Position numbers and translations under genes: made by a program. From Dehalococcoidia bacterium (lineage in GTDB: Bacteria > Chloroflexota > Dehalococcoidia > SZUA-161 > SpSt-899): a DNA stretch of 45,279 nucleotides. Location: positions 1 to 45,279 of the forward strand of contig JAQTRE010000010.1 of assembly GCA_028711995.1 (NCBI GenBank), written 5' to 3'. This document shows positions 1-9,119 of the stretch, piece by piece (within the stretch, counting starts at the first letter, position 1; the number at the start of each line of letters is the position of its first letter). A model generated the notes under the pieces. It made no database searches, was not told where the DNA came from, and worked only from the letters and a program-made list of their open reading frames with translations.

Positions 1-162
1 CGGCGAGTTTTCTTTTTCTTATTGGCATAGGCCATGCTGGCAAATGTGGGTCCATTTATCACGGCAGATCTCCTTGAAGTAGTCTGCCATTATTATCGCA
101 TGATTCGGGACTTAATCAGAGGTTCCTCAAGTAAACTCAGGCCAAGTGACAGTCAACGATTC
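1..162. other. left edge, no gene supported
   Basis: No convincing coding sequence. An open frame starting at 34 (+) runs into the antisense of the aminotransferase and its peptide resembles nothing I recognise. This stretch lies just downstream of the aminotransferase stop codon. No clear terminator hairpin was seen. Confidence 0.4.
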
Positions 163-1338
163 TTACGATATACGCCTGCGCACGAATCGCCGAATGCGCT
201 CCAGCGCTTCCTCGATCTCTGGCAGAGAGACGGCATAGCAGCAGCGCACATGTCCCTCACCGCAGGTGCCGAACGCCGATCCCTGAATGACCACCACCTT
301 CTCCTCTTTGAGGAGATTTTCGGCAAACGCGTCCGATGACAGGCCGGTGGACTTGATCGAAGGGAAGGCGTAGAAGGCGCCTTTAGGCTCAAAACACGGA
401 AGGCCGATCTCATTGAGGCCCTTGACGATCACCTTGCGCCTGCGATCATATTCGGCCAGCATCTGCTGGATATCTTCCTCGCCGTTCTTGATGGCCTCAA
501 GGGCCGCCATCTGCCCCATGATGGAAGTACACATCATGGCATACTGATGAATCTTCATCATCGCCTCAATGATGTCCTCCCGCGCCATGGCATAGCCGAC
601 CCGCCATCCGGTCATGGCATAGGCCTTGGAAAATCCGTTGATCAGGATAGCACGCTCCTGCATATCCGGCAGACTGGCAAAGCAGGTGTGCTCCACGCCG
701 TAGACCAGCCGATCGTAAATCTCATCGGAGATCACCAGAAGATCATGCCGCCGGGCGATATCGGCGATGCGTTCCAGTTCGCTTCGATCCATCACCGCGC
801 CGGTAGGATTATTGGGGAAGCCCAGCAAAAGAGCCTTGGTTCGAGGGGTGATGCGCTTTTCGATCTCTTCCGCCTTGACCTTGAAGTCATTTTCAATCGA
901 AGTCGGTACCGGCACCACCACTCCACCGGTCAGAATCGTACAGGGTGTATAGGCCACGTAACCCGGGTCCGGGACGATGACCTCGTCGCCAGGATCGAGA
1001 ATGGCGCGCATGGCCAGATCCAGCGCCTCGCTCGATCCGGTGGTGACCAGAATCTGGTTGTTCGGATTGTAGGCGATTCCATATCGATGCTGATAATGCT
1101 CAGCCAGCGCCTTTCTAAGTTCGATGCGGCCGTAGTTGGAGGTATACATGGTATACCCCTTCTCGATGGCATAGATACCCGCCTCAGAGATATGCCAGGG
1201 CGTGACGAAATCGGGCTCCCCCACACCCAGCGAGATGGCCCCGTCCATCCCGGAGAGCAAGTCGAAGTATTTTCTGATCCCGGAGGGTGGGATCTTCTGC
1301 ACCCGCTGAGAGATCGCGTTCCTTGGCACTTTCTTCAT
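163..1338 (-). CDS. class I/II PLP-dependent aminotransferase
   Basis: Fold-type I aminotransferase (AspC/MalY-like), about 391 residues, the usual family length. It transfers an amino group between an amino acid and a 2-oxo acid in the cytoplasm. Visible landmarks: GVGEPDF near residue 38, the FPNNPTG loop near 174, SDEIYD with Asp205, and SKAYAMTGWRVGYA with the Schiff-base Lys238. A C-terminal arginine in VRCCYAVS probably binds the substrate carboxylate. The frame is open further upstream, to 1572, but those residues do not look like the family. ATG at 1338 gives a normal N-terminus; ATG at 1377 is an alternative. Neither has a strong ribosome binding site. The gene is divergent from the histidine kinase across about 220 bp. 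Substrate cannot be told from sequence alone; aspartate or aromatic amino acids are the usual possibilities. Confidence 0.9.
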   Translation of the reverse strand: MKKVPRNAISQRVQKIPPSGIRKYFDLLSGMDGAISLGVGEPDFVTPWHISEAGIYAIEKGYTMYTSNYGRIELRKALAEHYQHRYGIAYNPNNQILVTTGSSEALDLAMRAILDPGDEVIVPDPGYVAYTPCTILTGGVVVPVPTSIENDFKVKAEEIEKRITPRTKALLLGFPNNPTGAVMDRSELERIADIARRHDLLVISDEIYDRLVYGVEHTCFASLPDMQERAILINGFSKAYAMTGWRVGYAMAREDIIEAMMKIHQYAMMCTSIMGQMAALEAIKNGEEDIQQMLAEYDRRRKVIVKGLNEIGLPCFEPKGAFYAFPSIKSTGLSSDAFAENLLKEEKVVVIQGSAFGTCGEGHVRCCYAVSLPEIEEALERIRRFVRRRIS

Positions 1339-1429
1339 AGCGATTAAGGTCGCCTCGATTCTTGATTCCTTAATCATACCCGATATTTGCCTCTGTATCC
1401 ACTGCCAGCGAGTCAGCCAGTTGAACATC

Positions 1430-1458
1430 TTGTTATTCACCAATCCCAAAGGTATCAT
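1430..1458 (+). promoter_or_regulatory. candidate sigma-70 promoter for the two-component operon
   Basis: TTGTTA (1430-1435) and TATCAT (1453-1458) are separated by 17 bp and lie about 100 bp before the kinase start. Position and spacing fit, but the -10 has one mismatch to consensus, so this is only a candidate. Confidence 0.35.
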
Positions 1459-1561
1459 AGGATCACCAGAAATTCGTAAGACGGTTTCAGGCGAGCAGAT
1501 AACCCCATTCTTTGGGATGGGCTCGCCAGAATCGAGGCCATCGTCAAGATCGAACGGCTTT

Positions 1562-2719
1562 ATGCAGCTCATGAACGACCAACAAAAGACTCAAGAACAA
1601 CTCATCGCTGAGTTATCACAAGCCCGCCGCGAGATCGCTGAATTGCGAGAAGGCGAGAATCGGCGCATCTGGGTGGAAGAAGCTATCTCAGAGTCTGAGG
1701 ATAATTTGCGTGCCTTGGTTGAAAACGCTCCGGACCATATCATGATTCTGGATCACCAAGGAACCATCCTGTCTGCCAACCGCATTGTTCCCCCTTTTAC
1801 TCCCGAGGCTGTATATGGCAAAAACATTTTCGATTTCATCGCCCCGCAATTCCACAGTACTGCCCAAAAGTGCTTTGCCCACACTTTTCAGACTGGAGAA
1901 ATGATAAACTTCGAAGGCAAAGGCGTACATCCCGGTTTTACAGGATGGTGGGTCGGCCGGGTGGGCGCTGTGAAACGCGGTGGAGAGGTCATTGCCGTAA
2001 CATTTATGAATACGGACATCAGCCAAGTAAAACACGCCGAGGATGTGCTTCGAGAACATTCTCAACGGCTGGTAGAGGCTCAGGAGGCAGAGCGTCGTCG
2101 TATTGCCAGAGAACTCCATGATCATATTGGGGGGAGTCTTACCGGACTTCGGCTATTACTGGAAAAGGCGGTCATGGAACCGCCTGAGAAATCGCAGCAA
2201 AGCATATCCGAAGCGCAGGCGTTGATCTTTGAACTCATGGCGTGGGTGCGCGATTTCTCCCTTGACCTTCGACCCTGGATGCTGGATGACCTGGGCTTGT
2301 TGCCGGCCTTTTTCTGGGGGCTTGATCGGTTGAAAGCAATAGCCGGTCTTTCTGTGGATTTCGAGCACGCGGGTTTGCAGGGGCGATTCCCCGCACAAGT
2401 GGAGACTTCTGCCTATCGCATCGCGCAAGAAGCATTAACCAATGTCGTCAAGCATGCCGGTGTTCAAAAAGCCACGGTACGGCTTGTGGGTGACCGGCAC
2501 CAACTGACCGTGATAATTCAAGATGCGGGCCGTGGGTTCGATCCGCGAACCGCATTCAGCAACCCCCTGTCCAGTGGGCTGATCGGAATGAGAGAGCGCG
2601 CAGTATCACTGGGCGGAAAGTTGTTCGTGGACTCCGAAGTTGGGATGGGAACAACCATAATGGCTGAACTGCCGCTTAGGGAGATGGTCCCGGAATCTGC
2701 AGATGAGGACTGGAAGTGA
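1562..2719 (+). CDS. PAS-containing histidine kinase, NarL/DesK-type
   Basis: Soluble sensor kinase of about 385 residues. It has an N-terminal coiled coil (about 1-45), a PAS domain (about 45-160), a HisKA_3 dimerisation domain and a HATPase domain. The phosphoacceptor is the His in RELHDHIGG (His183 counting from the ATG at 1571). The ATPase has the N-box (AQEALTNVVKHA), the DAGRGFD box and SGLIGMRERA, all typical of the NarX/DesK class. No transmembrane segment is visible, so it probably senses a cytoplasmic cue through PAS, such as redox state or a bound cofactor. The start is uncertain: ATG codons at 1562 and 1571 both fit and no strong Shine-Dalgarno is present. Its TGA overlaps the regulator's GTG, so the two are translationally coupled. 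It precedes the methyltransferase island, which it might control (inference). Confidence 0.9.
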   Translation: MQLMNDQQKTQEQLIAELSQARREIAELREGENRRIWVEEAISESEDNLRALVENAPDHIMILDHQGTILSANRIVPPFTPEAVYGKNIFDFIAPQFHSTAQKCFAHTFQTGEMINFEGKGVHPGFTGWWVGRVGAVKRGGEVIAVTFMNTDISQVKHAEDVLREHSQRLVEAQEAERRRIARELHDHIGGSLTGLRLLLEKAVMEPPEKSQQSISEAQALIFELMAWVRDFSLDLRPWMLDDLGLLPAFFWGLDRLKAIAGLSVDFEHAGLQGRFPAQVETSAYRIAQEALTNVVKHAGVQKATVRLVGDRHQLTVIIQDAGRGFDPRTAFSNPLSSGLIGMRERAVSLGGKLFVDSEVGMGTTIMAELPLREMVPESADEDWK

Positions 2720-3369
2720 CAACAATTGTACTGGCCGATGATCACGATATAGTCAGGAGAGGACTACAATCCGTGCTGCAGGCACAGAAGGATTTCGAGA
2801 TCATCGGCGAAGCGTCGGACGGACTGGAGACCATCAAGATCGCGGAGAAGCTACAGCCGGATGTGCTGGTGCTGGATCTGGTCATGCCGGGGCTAAGCGG
2901 ACTGGAGGTCGCCAGAAGAGTTGCCAAGCAATCGCCGAAAACCAGGGTGATTATTCTCTCCATGTATGACAACGAAGCCGGTGTGTTGGAAGCCTTCAGG
3001 GCCGGGGCAATGGCGTACGTAGTAAAGCAGGCCTTGTCAAATGAACTGGTACAGGCCATCCGCGCTGTCATGGAAGGCCGTTTATATCTCAGCCCTCCGC
3101 TTTCCGATCGGGCCATCGCCAGTTATGTAGAGAAGGCCCAGGGGGCCAAACTTGATCTGTACGAGACGATATTGACATCCAGAGAGCGAGAGGTTCTGCA
3201 ATTGACGGCCGAGGGATATACCAGCATTCAGATCGGCCAGCGGCTGTCCATCAGTCCGCGCACAGTCGATACCCACCGCAACAGCGCCATGCGAAAGCTG
3301 GACCTCCATAGCTCGGCTGATATCGTCCGGTATGCTATCCAACGAGGAATCGTCCCCCTCGAAAGTTGA
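2716..3369 (+). CDS. NarL/FixJ-family response regulator
   Basis: DNA-binding response regulator, 217 aa, the usual family length. The receiver domain (1-120) has the acidic pair Asp8/Asp9, phosphoacceptor Asp54 in LVLDLVMPG, and the conserved Lys in YVVKQAL. The C-terminal LuxR-type helix-turn-helix (about 150-212) contains LTSREREVLQL and SISPRTVDTHR. It starts with GTG inside the kinase stop codon (GTGA overlap), with GAGG 8 nt upstream. It is the cognate partner of the preceding kinase. Target genes are not evident; the adjacent methyltransferase cluster, 380 bp downstream, is the closest candidate. Confidence 0.94.
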   Translation: MTTIVLADDHDIVRRGLQSVLQAQKDFEIIGEASDGLETIKIAEKLQPDVLVLDLVMPGLSGLEVARRVAKQSPKTRVIILSMYDNEAGVLEAFRAGAMAYVVKQALSNELVQAIRAVMEGRLYLSPPLSDRAIASYVEKAQGAKLDLYETILTSREREVLQLTAEGYTSIQIGQRLSISPRTVDTHRNSAMRKLDLHSSADIVRYAIQRGIVPLES

Positions 3370-3746
3370 CCCGCATCTGCTTTGGTGCAACACGATTCGA
3401 TAGAACCGCGAACTCGCCCCGATCAATATCAAGCGGCCTGCGCGCCATCAGTACGTTGGTTCGCGTATACACAGGCTCGTGACTGTTTCACATAATCGCG
3501 CCATAATTACGCTTATCCGCGGATATACAACCCCCTTGTCTACTCCTCATACTAAGATCGTAATAGAATATCGTATAATCATTGAATATGTTGCGCTTGC
3601 CGAAATTACAGTTGAGAGAGCGACTGAAGTGATTGAAAGGCTCCGCGTGAAGGCAATGTGAGGGTGGAACAAGTAGAGGAACCCCCTATGAGTCATCGAT
3701 CAGACCCGCAACACCGAGAAATTGATTAGTGGAGGAGGTTGGTACC
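3370..3746 (+). other. intergenic leader before the methyltransferase island
   Basis: About 375 bp with no supported gene. A 60-codon frame (3479-3661) lacks a ribosome binding site and recognisable features. The region is A/T-rich around 3485-3600 and includes TATAAT near 3574 without a matching -35. A strong Shine-Dalgarno (GGAGGAGG, 3731-3738) immediately precedes the first methyltransferase and favours its ATG at 3747 over the in-frame GTG at 3729. Confidence 0.45.
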
Positions 3747-4841
3747 ATGCCAATTCTGAGACAGGACAGGATGACATCGGATGAGCGATTGGTGGCCCTG
3801 CTCAACAGAAAGCCCGTTGACCGCGTTCCCATCTATCCCTTAGCTGTTGGCTTCTCTGTCGTCAATGCCGGCTTCACGATTTTCGACGCCTATGGAGATT
3901 CCACCGGAAAGAAGAGCGCCGATGCGACACGATGGATGAATGAGCAATACGGCTTCAATCAGTTGCCGCTTCTGGGCACCAATGGAGTAGTAGAGTTTGG
4001 CGGGGAACTAACGCTGCCTACAGGTGAGTATAGTCAATCATCAGCCATCGCTCGCCACGGAGTCAACACATCAAAAGAAGCCTGGGATTTGAAGTCGCCC
4101 CCCGACGTCAGAACATCGGGTTTCTTGCTTTCGAGGGCCATGGCAATCAGCAAGCTGGAGGCGGAGCGCGGTGCACCCTATATCCACATCGCGATGCAAG
4201 GCCCCTGGGATATCGCCTGCAACATTTGCGGAATAGAACGGTTATGTAAATGGGCGATGCGAGAAAAGGAGACGGCCCATCACCTGCTACGGCTGGCCAC
4301 CGATTTCAATTTACAGATCATCAATTGGTGGGCTGAGACTTTTGGCGCGGAGCGTCTCTTCCCTTTGAGCGCCCACCCTCATACGGCAGCTCAGATAATC
4401 GGGCCGAAGATATTTGAGGAATTCTGCTTCCCCTATATCAAGGAGGAACACGAAAAAATGATGGGGATGGGCATCAAGAACATCCTCACTCATGTCTGCG
4501 GTTATCATGCCATGAACTATCCGATGTGGGCACAAATCCCTATGGGAAACCCCGGGATTATCAGCGTCGCCCATGATATGCATGAAGACTGGCCATCGCC
4601 TCTTGAGAGTGTGGGGAAGCTTTTCCCAGATGATATCATCATGGGCAATATCGAACCGGCGGTCTTTCAGGTGGGTACTCCAGGGCAAGTCTATGAGCTG
4701 GCCAGAAAGTGCATCGAGATCGGGAAGAAGCATGAGGCAGGGTTTGTTCTGGGGCCAGGGTGCGAACTGCCGCCCAAAGCATCACCCTACAATGTCTGGC
4801 AGATGACCAAGGCAGTCAGCGACCATGGCTGGTACGAATAG
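3747..4841 (+). CDS. URO-D-family corrinoid methyltransferase (MtaA/CmuA-like), copy 1
   Basis: Member of the uroporphyrinogen decarboxylase superfamily, methyltransferase branch, 364 aa. In MtaA/MtbA/CmuA relatives a zinc-bound thiol or substrate exchanges a methyl group with a corrinoid protein. The zinc-site pattern His-x-Cys...Cys is visible as His249, Cys251 (THVCG) and Cys339 (GPGCELPP). This pattern, plus the corrinoid protein next door, argues against a haem-pathway decarboxylase. An N-terminal RKPVDRVPIYP segment is typical of the family. It starts with a strong ribosome binding site and is followed after 88 bp by a paralogue with the same C-terminal layout (IPMGNPGI, GNIEP, ELPP). 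No methylated substrate can be named. The methyl donor or acceptor could be a methoxy compound, a methylamine, a thiol or a tetrahydrofolate. Confidence 0.88.
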   Translation: MPILRQDRMTSDERLVALLNRKPVDRVPIYPLAVGFSVVNAGFTIFDAYGDSTGKKSADATRWMNEQYGFNQLPLLGTNGVVEFGGELTLPTGEYSQSSAIARHGVNTSKEAWDLKSPPDVRTSGFLLSRAMAISKLEAERGAPYIHIAMQGPWDIACNICGIERLCKWAMREKETAHHLLRLATDFNLQIINWWAETFGAERLFPLSAHPHTAAQIIGPKIFEEFCFPYIKEEHEKMMGMGIKNILTHVCGYHAMNYPMWAQIPMGNPGIISVAHDMHEDWPSPLESVGKLFPDDIIMGNIEPAVFQVGTPGQVYELARKCIEIGKKHEAGFVLGPGCELPPKASPYNVWQMTKAVSDHGWYE

Positions 4842-4929
4842 CAAGCGGGTATCGCTGTTTATCAAGTGACAAGCGAGGCTGGCCGAAAAAGGGCAATTAA
4901 GAAATCGGAAGAGAAGGAAGGTGGCTTTT

Positions 4930-5967
4930 ATGAACCGAATCAGCGCTCTCCTGGATGGAAAACGAGTAGACAGAGTCCCTGTCTTCCAATTCGCACTGGG
5001 GTTTTGCGCCAGGAACGTTGGGTATCCCATTGCTGCCATTTATCAGGACCCTGAGAAGAGCTTGCAGGCACAGCTGTGGAGCAAAGAGATGTACGGCTGG
5101 GACAATGCTCCGTTTTACGGGTATGCCTCGTATGGGAGCTGGGAATTCGGGGGACCAATAGAGTTCCCCAGCAGCGAGCTGCAACAAGCCCCGACGATTC
5201 CCTATTTTCCGGTGCAATCGGAAGAAGATATCAAGGGCCTGAAATTGCCCGCTGTGAAAAGGGCTGGCATGCTTCCCTTCGCTATGGAGTTCTCCCAGCT
5301 TCAGAAGAGGCTTGATCTGCCGATCACCGTGGTGGTGGGAGGAGTATTCACACTGGCGGGAAACATCTGTGGAGTGGATCGGCTATGCCGCTGGATGCTG
5401 AAGAAGCCTGAACTCGCCCACCAGATTATTCGCCTGTCCACCGATCATATCCTGGACGTAGTACAATATTGGGGGGAAACATTCGGCGCGGAGAGGGTTA
5501 TCCCCTATATTCTGGAACCTCTGGCAGCCAATCAAATAATTTCACCCGGACAATTTGAGAAATTCGTTCTCCCCTATGAGAAGGAAGCCCATGAAAAGAT
5601 GTTGTCCATGGGCATTAAACACATCCTCTGCCACATCTGCGGCGAACAGAATCTGAACATACCGTTCTGGGAACAGATTCCGATGGGCAACCCCGGCATC
5701 GTCACCTTCGGCAAGGAGGTCAATCTGGCCACGGCCATAAGACACTTCGGGGACAAGTGCATTATCGCCGGCAACGTTGAGCCCCGCATTCTTCAGGAAG
5801 GAACTCCGCAGGAGGTCTATGAAGCCATGAAGCAGTGTGTCATTGAGGGCAAGGATTCTCCCCGGGGTTTTATAGCGATGCTGGGCTGCGAACTTCCGCC
5901 AATGGCTCCCCCGTATAATGTCCATACGATGATGAAGGCCGTCAATGACTTCGGCCGGTATAGCTAA
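4930..5967 (+). CDS. URO-D-family corrinoid methyltransferase, copy 2
   Basis: Paralogue of the preceding gene, 345 aa from ATG 4930; an in-frame GTG at 4921 is also possible. The His-x-Cys...Cys zinc pattern is kept at His235, Cys237 (CHICGEQ) and Cys320 (LGCELPP). Shared segments include ICG(I/V)(E/D)RLC, W(A/G)ETFGAER, IPMGNPGI and GN(I/V)EP. The two copies therefore arose by duplication. One may load methyl onto the corrinoid protein and the other remove it, or they may have different substrates (inference). The N-terminus is shorter than in copy 1. The corrinoid gene follows after 82 bp. Confidence 0.88.
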   Translation: MNRISALLDGKRVDRVPVFQFALGFCARNVGYPIAAIYQDPEKSLQAQLWSKEMYGWDNAPFYGYASYGSWEFGGPIEFPSSELQQAPTIPYFPVQSEEDIKGLKLPAVKRAGMLPFAMEFSQLQKRLDLPITVVVGGVFTLAGNICGVDRLCRWMLKKPELAHQIIRLSTDHILDVVQYWGETFGAERVIPYILEPLAANQIISPGQFEKFVLPYEKEAHEKMLSMGIKHILCHICGEQNLNIPFWEQIPMGNPGIVTFGKEVNLATAIRHFGDKCIIAGNVEPRILQEGTPQEVYEAMKQCVIEGKDSPRGFIAMLGCELPPMAPPYNVHTMMKAVNDFGRYS

Positions 5968-6049
5968 AATGAACGGCATGGATAAGGGTTGAATTGCAGC
6001 CATCCAACACAATAGGGCGTGCTAAAACCAGAAAAGGAGGTAGTCTGAA

Positions 6050-6706
6050 ATGACGTCAAAGGAGAGGACGAGGGAGATAATCAAGGGGCTTTATGATGCC
6101 GTGGTGGCATTTGATGAGGGAAAGGTTGTGGAGCTCAGCCACACCGTCCTCAATGAAAGCGTGGACCCATATGTCGCGGTGGTCGATGGCCTGGCCAGTG
6201 GCATGTCCGAGGTGGGCGACCGCTTTAACAAGATGGTTTACTTCGTCCCCGAGCTTCTCCTGTGCTCAGATGCGCTCTATGCCGGTTTAAACATCCTGAA
6301 GCCGGCCATACTCGCATCGGGAGGAAAGGCCGCCGTAAAAGGATCCATCGTCCTCGGCGTTGTTGAGGGCGATATTCACGATATCGGCAAGAACCTGGTT
6401 AAAGTGATGTTTGAAGCTGCCGGCTGGACCGTGCACGATCTGGGGCGCGATGTGAAACTCCAAAGGTTTGTTGAGGAACAAGCAAAGACCGGCTCTGAAG
6501 TTGTCGGCCTTTCCGCTCTGACAACTAGCAGCATGCTGGCAATGCAACAAGCGGTTCACATGATAAAGTCCAGCAATCCCAAGACCCGTGTTCTGGTAGG
6601 CGGAGCGCCGATAAACATTGACGTGGCCAAGAAGTTTGGCGCCGACGGATATGCTCCAAGCGCCGGAACCGCAGTCGCGGAGGCGGCGAGGCTTGTAAAA
6701 CATTAA
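6050..6706 (+). CDS. corrinoid methyl-carrier protein (B12-binding, MtaC/MtbC-like)
   Basis: Methyltransferase corrinoid protein, 218 aa. An N-terminal helical cap domain (about 1-90) is followed by a Rossmann-type cobalamin domain. The DxHxxG signature is visible as Asp108, His110, Gly113 in GDIHDIGK, with His110 the expected lower cobalt ligand. The later LSALTTSS and VGGAPI segments match the SxL and GG motifs that cradle the nucleotide tail. The start has a strong AAAGGAGG 10 nt upstream. It would shuttle the methyl group as methyl-Co(III) between the two neighbouring methyltransferases, and its Co(I) state would be restored by the reactivator encoded at 7167. Confidence 0.95.
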   Translation: MTSKERTREIIKGLYDAVVAFDEGKVVELSHTVLNESVDPYVAVVDGLASGMSEVGDRFNKMVYFVPELLLCSDALYAGLNILKPAILASGGKAAVKGSIVLGVVEGDIHDIGKNLVKVMFEAAGWTVHDLGRDVKLQRFVEEQAKTGSEVVGLSALTTSSMLAMQQAVHMIKSSNPKTRVLVGGAPINIDVAKKFGADGYAPSAGTAVAEAARLVKH

Positions 6707-6815
6707 ATGGAGATGCGACATCACGGTAGAAGCCAGTACACTCGAATATCAATTCGGCCGCCAGCTTGATCAAAGGGTAGCTGCTCCTTTATGGCGGGAT
6801 GCATGATCGGATGAC

Positions 6816-7127
6816 ATGACAAAAGTAGTGGTTAACCCCGGCATATGCGGTTTTCTTACCTCCATAGAGGTCGAAAAGACTGCTGGTCGAAAGGTCAGGG
6901 TCAGAATTCTCAGCGATTGTGAGACAGTGACCAAGCTGGGCGAATCACTGACGGAGGTCGATCAGAGGGATGTCATCAAGCAACACGCAAATATCAATCG
7001 AACAGCCTGGAAATTTCCATTGCACCCATCATGTCCTGTTCCTGTGGCCATCATAAAAGCAGTTGAAGTTGAGGGAGGCTTGGCGCTGCCTCGCGATGTG
7101 GTTATCCACTTCGAGAAGCCCGATTAG
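6816..7127 (+). CDS. small cysteine-bearing protein of the methyltransferase island
   Basis: 103-aa cytoplasmic protein with no signal or membrane segment. Cysteines occur in NPGICGF (near residue 11), SDCETV (near 35) and HPSCPVP (near 75), a spacing that could hold a metal or cluster. I believe it resembles a small uncharacterised family (DUF6951) often beside URO-D methyltransferases and corrinoid proteins, but I recall this from memory and could not test it. It sits between the corrinoid protein and its reactivator, so a role in corrinoid maturation or methyl transfer is plausible. No strong Shine-Dalgarno precedes the ATG. Confidence 0.75.
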   Translation: MTKVVVNPGICGFLTSIEVEKTAGRKVRVRILSDCETVTKLGESLTEVDQRDVIKQHANINRTAWKFPLHPSCPVPVAIIKAVEVEGGLALPRDVVIHFEKPD

Positions 7128-7166
7128 AGACAGCGGACTGCAGAGCGTCCCAAGGGGAGACTATAC

Positions 7167-9119
7167 TTGTCTGATAGCAAGAGGCACGAGATCATTTTCC
7201 ATCCCTCAGTGTGTAGAGGTACTATCGATGATGGCAAAACCATCATGGAGGCCTCCCAGGAACTTGGCGTGCCGATAGAGGGTGTCTGTGGCGCTCAAGC
7301 GCTTTGTGGTAAGTGCCAAGTCAGAATCAAGGAGCGGCTCTTTGCCGAATATGGCATGGCATCTGGCTCAGGGGCTGTATCTCCACTAAGCGAGTCGGAA
7401 AAGAAACTGTTGAGTGATGAGGAAAAGCGGCAGGGTTACCGGCTAGCCTGCCAGACTCACGTCCATGGCGATATCATGGTCTTTGTTCCCGAACAAAGCC
7501 GGGGGCAGGAACAGATCGTCCGCAAACAAGCCACGCCGAGAACCATCGAGTTGAAGCCCGCGGTAAGAAAATACTGCGTGGAGATGGCACCCCCTACCCT
7601 GCGGGATAGCCTAGGCGATTGGGATCGCCTACGGATCGAACTGCATCGACGGTTCAACTTGAGCAATCTGACCATTGATTTTCAGGTAATGACAGACCTG
7701 CAAAAAGTGGTGCGCCAAGGCAATTGGATTGTGAGTGCATCCGTGTGGATGGACAATGAGGTAATCAGGGTAGAGCCCGGACATGAAAGCGGGAGCTATG
7801 GGATAGCAGTGGACATAGGGACTACCACCCTGGCCGGTTACCTGTGTGATCTGGAAAGTGGTGAAGTGGTTGCCACCGAATCTATGATGAACCCCCAAGC
7901 GGTTTACGGCGATGATGTGATGACCCGCATCAGCTACACCATGGGCAACCAGGATGGCCGCGAGCGCATGAACCAGGTGATCATTGAAGCTCTCAATCAG
8001 CTCGTCAGGCAAGCAGCGGCCCGCGCAGGCATTGAGGCAAAAGATATCATTGACATGACCGTTGTGGGCAACACATGTATGCATCATTTCTTCCTGAATC
8101 TCGATCCTCAGCACATCGCCAAAACTCCCTTTACCCCGGCAATATGCCATTCCCTGAACGTGAAGGCCCGCGACTTGGGGTTAAAGATATCCCCCGGAGC
8201 TTATGTTCATGTCCTTCCTATCGAAGCCGGCTTTGTCGGGGCTGATAATGTAGGAGTACTCCTGGCAGAAGAACCATACCACCAGGATGATATTGTGTTG
8301 ATCCTCGATATCGGCACCAACGGAGAACTGATACTCGGTAACCGGGACAGTATCCTCTCCGCCTCCTGTGCTACTGGCCCGGCATTCGAGGGAGCCAGCA
8401 TAAGGCACGGCATGCGTGCTGCTGTTGGGGCTATCGAGAGAATTGAGATAGCCCCGGATACCAAGGAGGTGCGCTTCCAGGTTATCGGGAAAGAGGGCTG
8501 GAATACGAACTTGCCACATATCGGGGCTAAAGGCATATGCGGATCAGGGGTGATCGATGCCATAGCTCAATTGCTGGTGAGCGGTGTAATAGGCAAAACC
8601 GGGCGTTTCAACGAAGACCTGGAGAGCGCCCGTTTCCGCGTGATAGAGGGAGAGCCGGAATTCGTCATCGCCTGGGCAGATGAGACCTCTATCGGTCGCG
8701 ACATCGTAATCTGTCAGAGTGATATAAGGCAGATCCAGCTGGCAAAAGGGATCATGTATGCCGGGGCAAGAATCATGATGCAACATTTGGGTGTGGAAAT
8801 TTTGGATAAAGTTATCTTGGCCGGAGCCTTCGGCAGTTGTATCAACCAAGAATCGGCAGCTATCATCGGCCTCTTTCCTGATTGTGCTTTAGAGAACATT
8901 TGCGCCGTGGGTAACGCTGCCGGTGATGGAGCTCGCATAGCTCTTCTTAATGTGGATAAGAGAGCAGAAGCCGAAAATATGGCCAGAAAAGTGGAATATA
9001 TGCAATTAGCTTTAGTACCTGATCTTGCCAGGGTTTTTGGCCGGGCGATGTGGTTCCCCCATATGCATGATTCCTTTCCTCTTTTAACAGGTTCCGGCCT
9101 CGGCAAGACAATGGAATAA
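7167..9119 (+). CDS. corrinoid protein reductive activator ([2Fe-2S] + ASKHA domain, RACo/RamA-like)
   Basis: 650-aa ATP-dependent reactivase that re-reduces inactive Co(II) corrinoid to Co(I). The N-terminal plant-type ferredoxin domain has Cys41-x5-Cys47-x2-Cys50 and Cys95. A linker follows, then an actin-like ASKHA ATPase (from about 205) with phosphate-1 motif GIAVDIGTTTLAGY, phosphate-2 motif LDIGTNGELIL and adenosine motif LAGAFGSC near the C-terminus. The [2Fe-2S]-first layout is that of acetogen RACo rather than methanogen RamA, which carries C-terminal [4Fe-4S] clusters. The chosen TTG start has GGGGAG about 7 nt upstream, and no better start lies before the first conserved residues. 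It completes the methyl-transfer island. Confidence 0.93.
   Translation: MSDSKRHEIIFHPSVCRGTIDDGKTIMEASQELGVPIEGVCGAQALCGKCQVRIKERLFAEYGMASGSGAVSPLSESEKKLLSDEEKRQGYRLACQTHVHGDIMVFVPEQSRGQEQIVRKQATPRTIELKPAVRKYCVEMAPPTLRDSLGDWDRLRIELHRRFNLSNLTIDFQVMTDLQKVVRQGNWIVSASVWMDNEVIRVEPGHESGSYGIAVDIGTTTLAGYLCDLESGEVVATESMMNPQAVYGDDVMTRISYTMGNQDGRERMNQVIIEALNQLVRQAAARAGIEAKDIIDMTVVGNTCMHHFFLNLDPQHIAKTPFTPAICHSLNVKARDLGLKISPGAYVHVLPIEAGFVGADNVGVLLAEEPYHQDDIVLILDIGTNGELILGNRDSILSASCATGPAFEGASIRHGMRAAVGAIERIEIAPDTKEVRFQVIGKEGWNTNLPHIGAKGICGSGVIDAIAQLLVSGVIGKTGRFNEDLESARFRVIEGEPEFVIAWADETSIGRDIVICQSDIRQIQLAKGIMYAGARIMMQHLGVEILDKVILAGAFGSCINQESAAIIGLFPDCALENICAVGNAAGDGARIALLNVDKRAEAENMARKVEYMQLALVPDLARVFGRAMWFPHMHDSFPLLTGSGLGKTME

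Noticed and set aside
547-1347. 266-codon plus-strand frame
   Set aside because: Antisense of the aminotransferase; no recognisable protein features.
3479-3661. 60-codon frame upstream of the methyltransferase island
   Set aside because: No ribosome binding site, no domain, and low-complexity A/T-rich composition.
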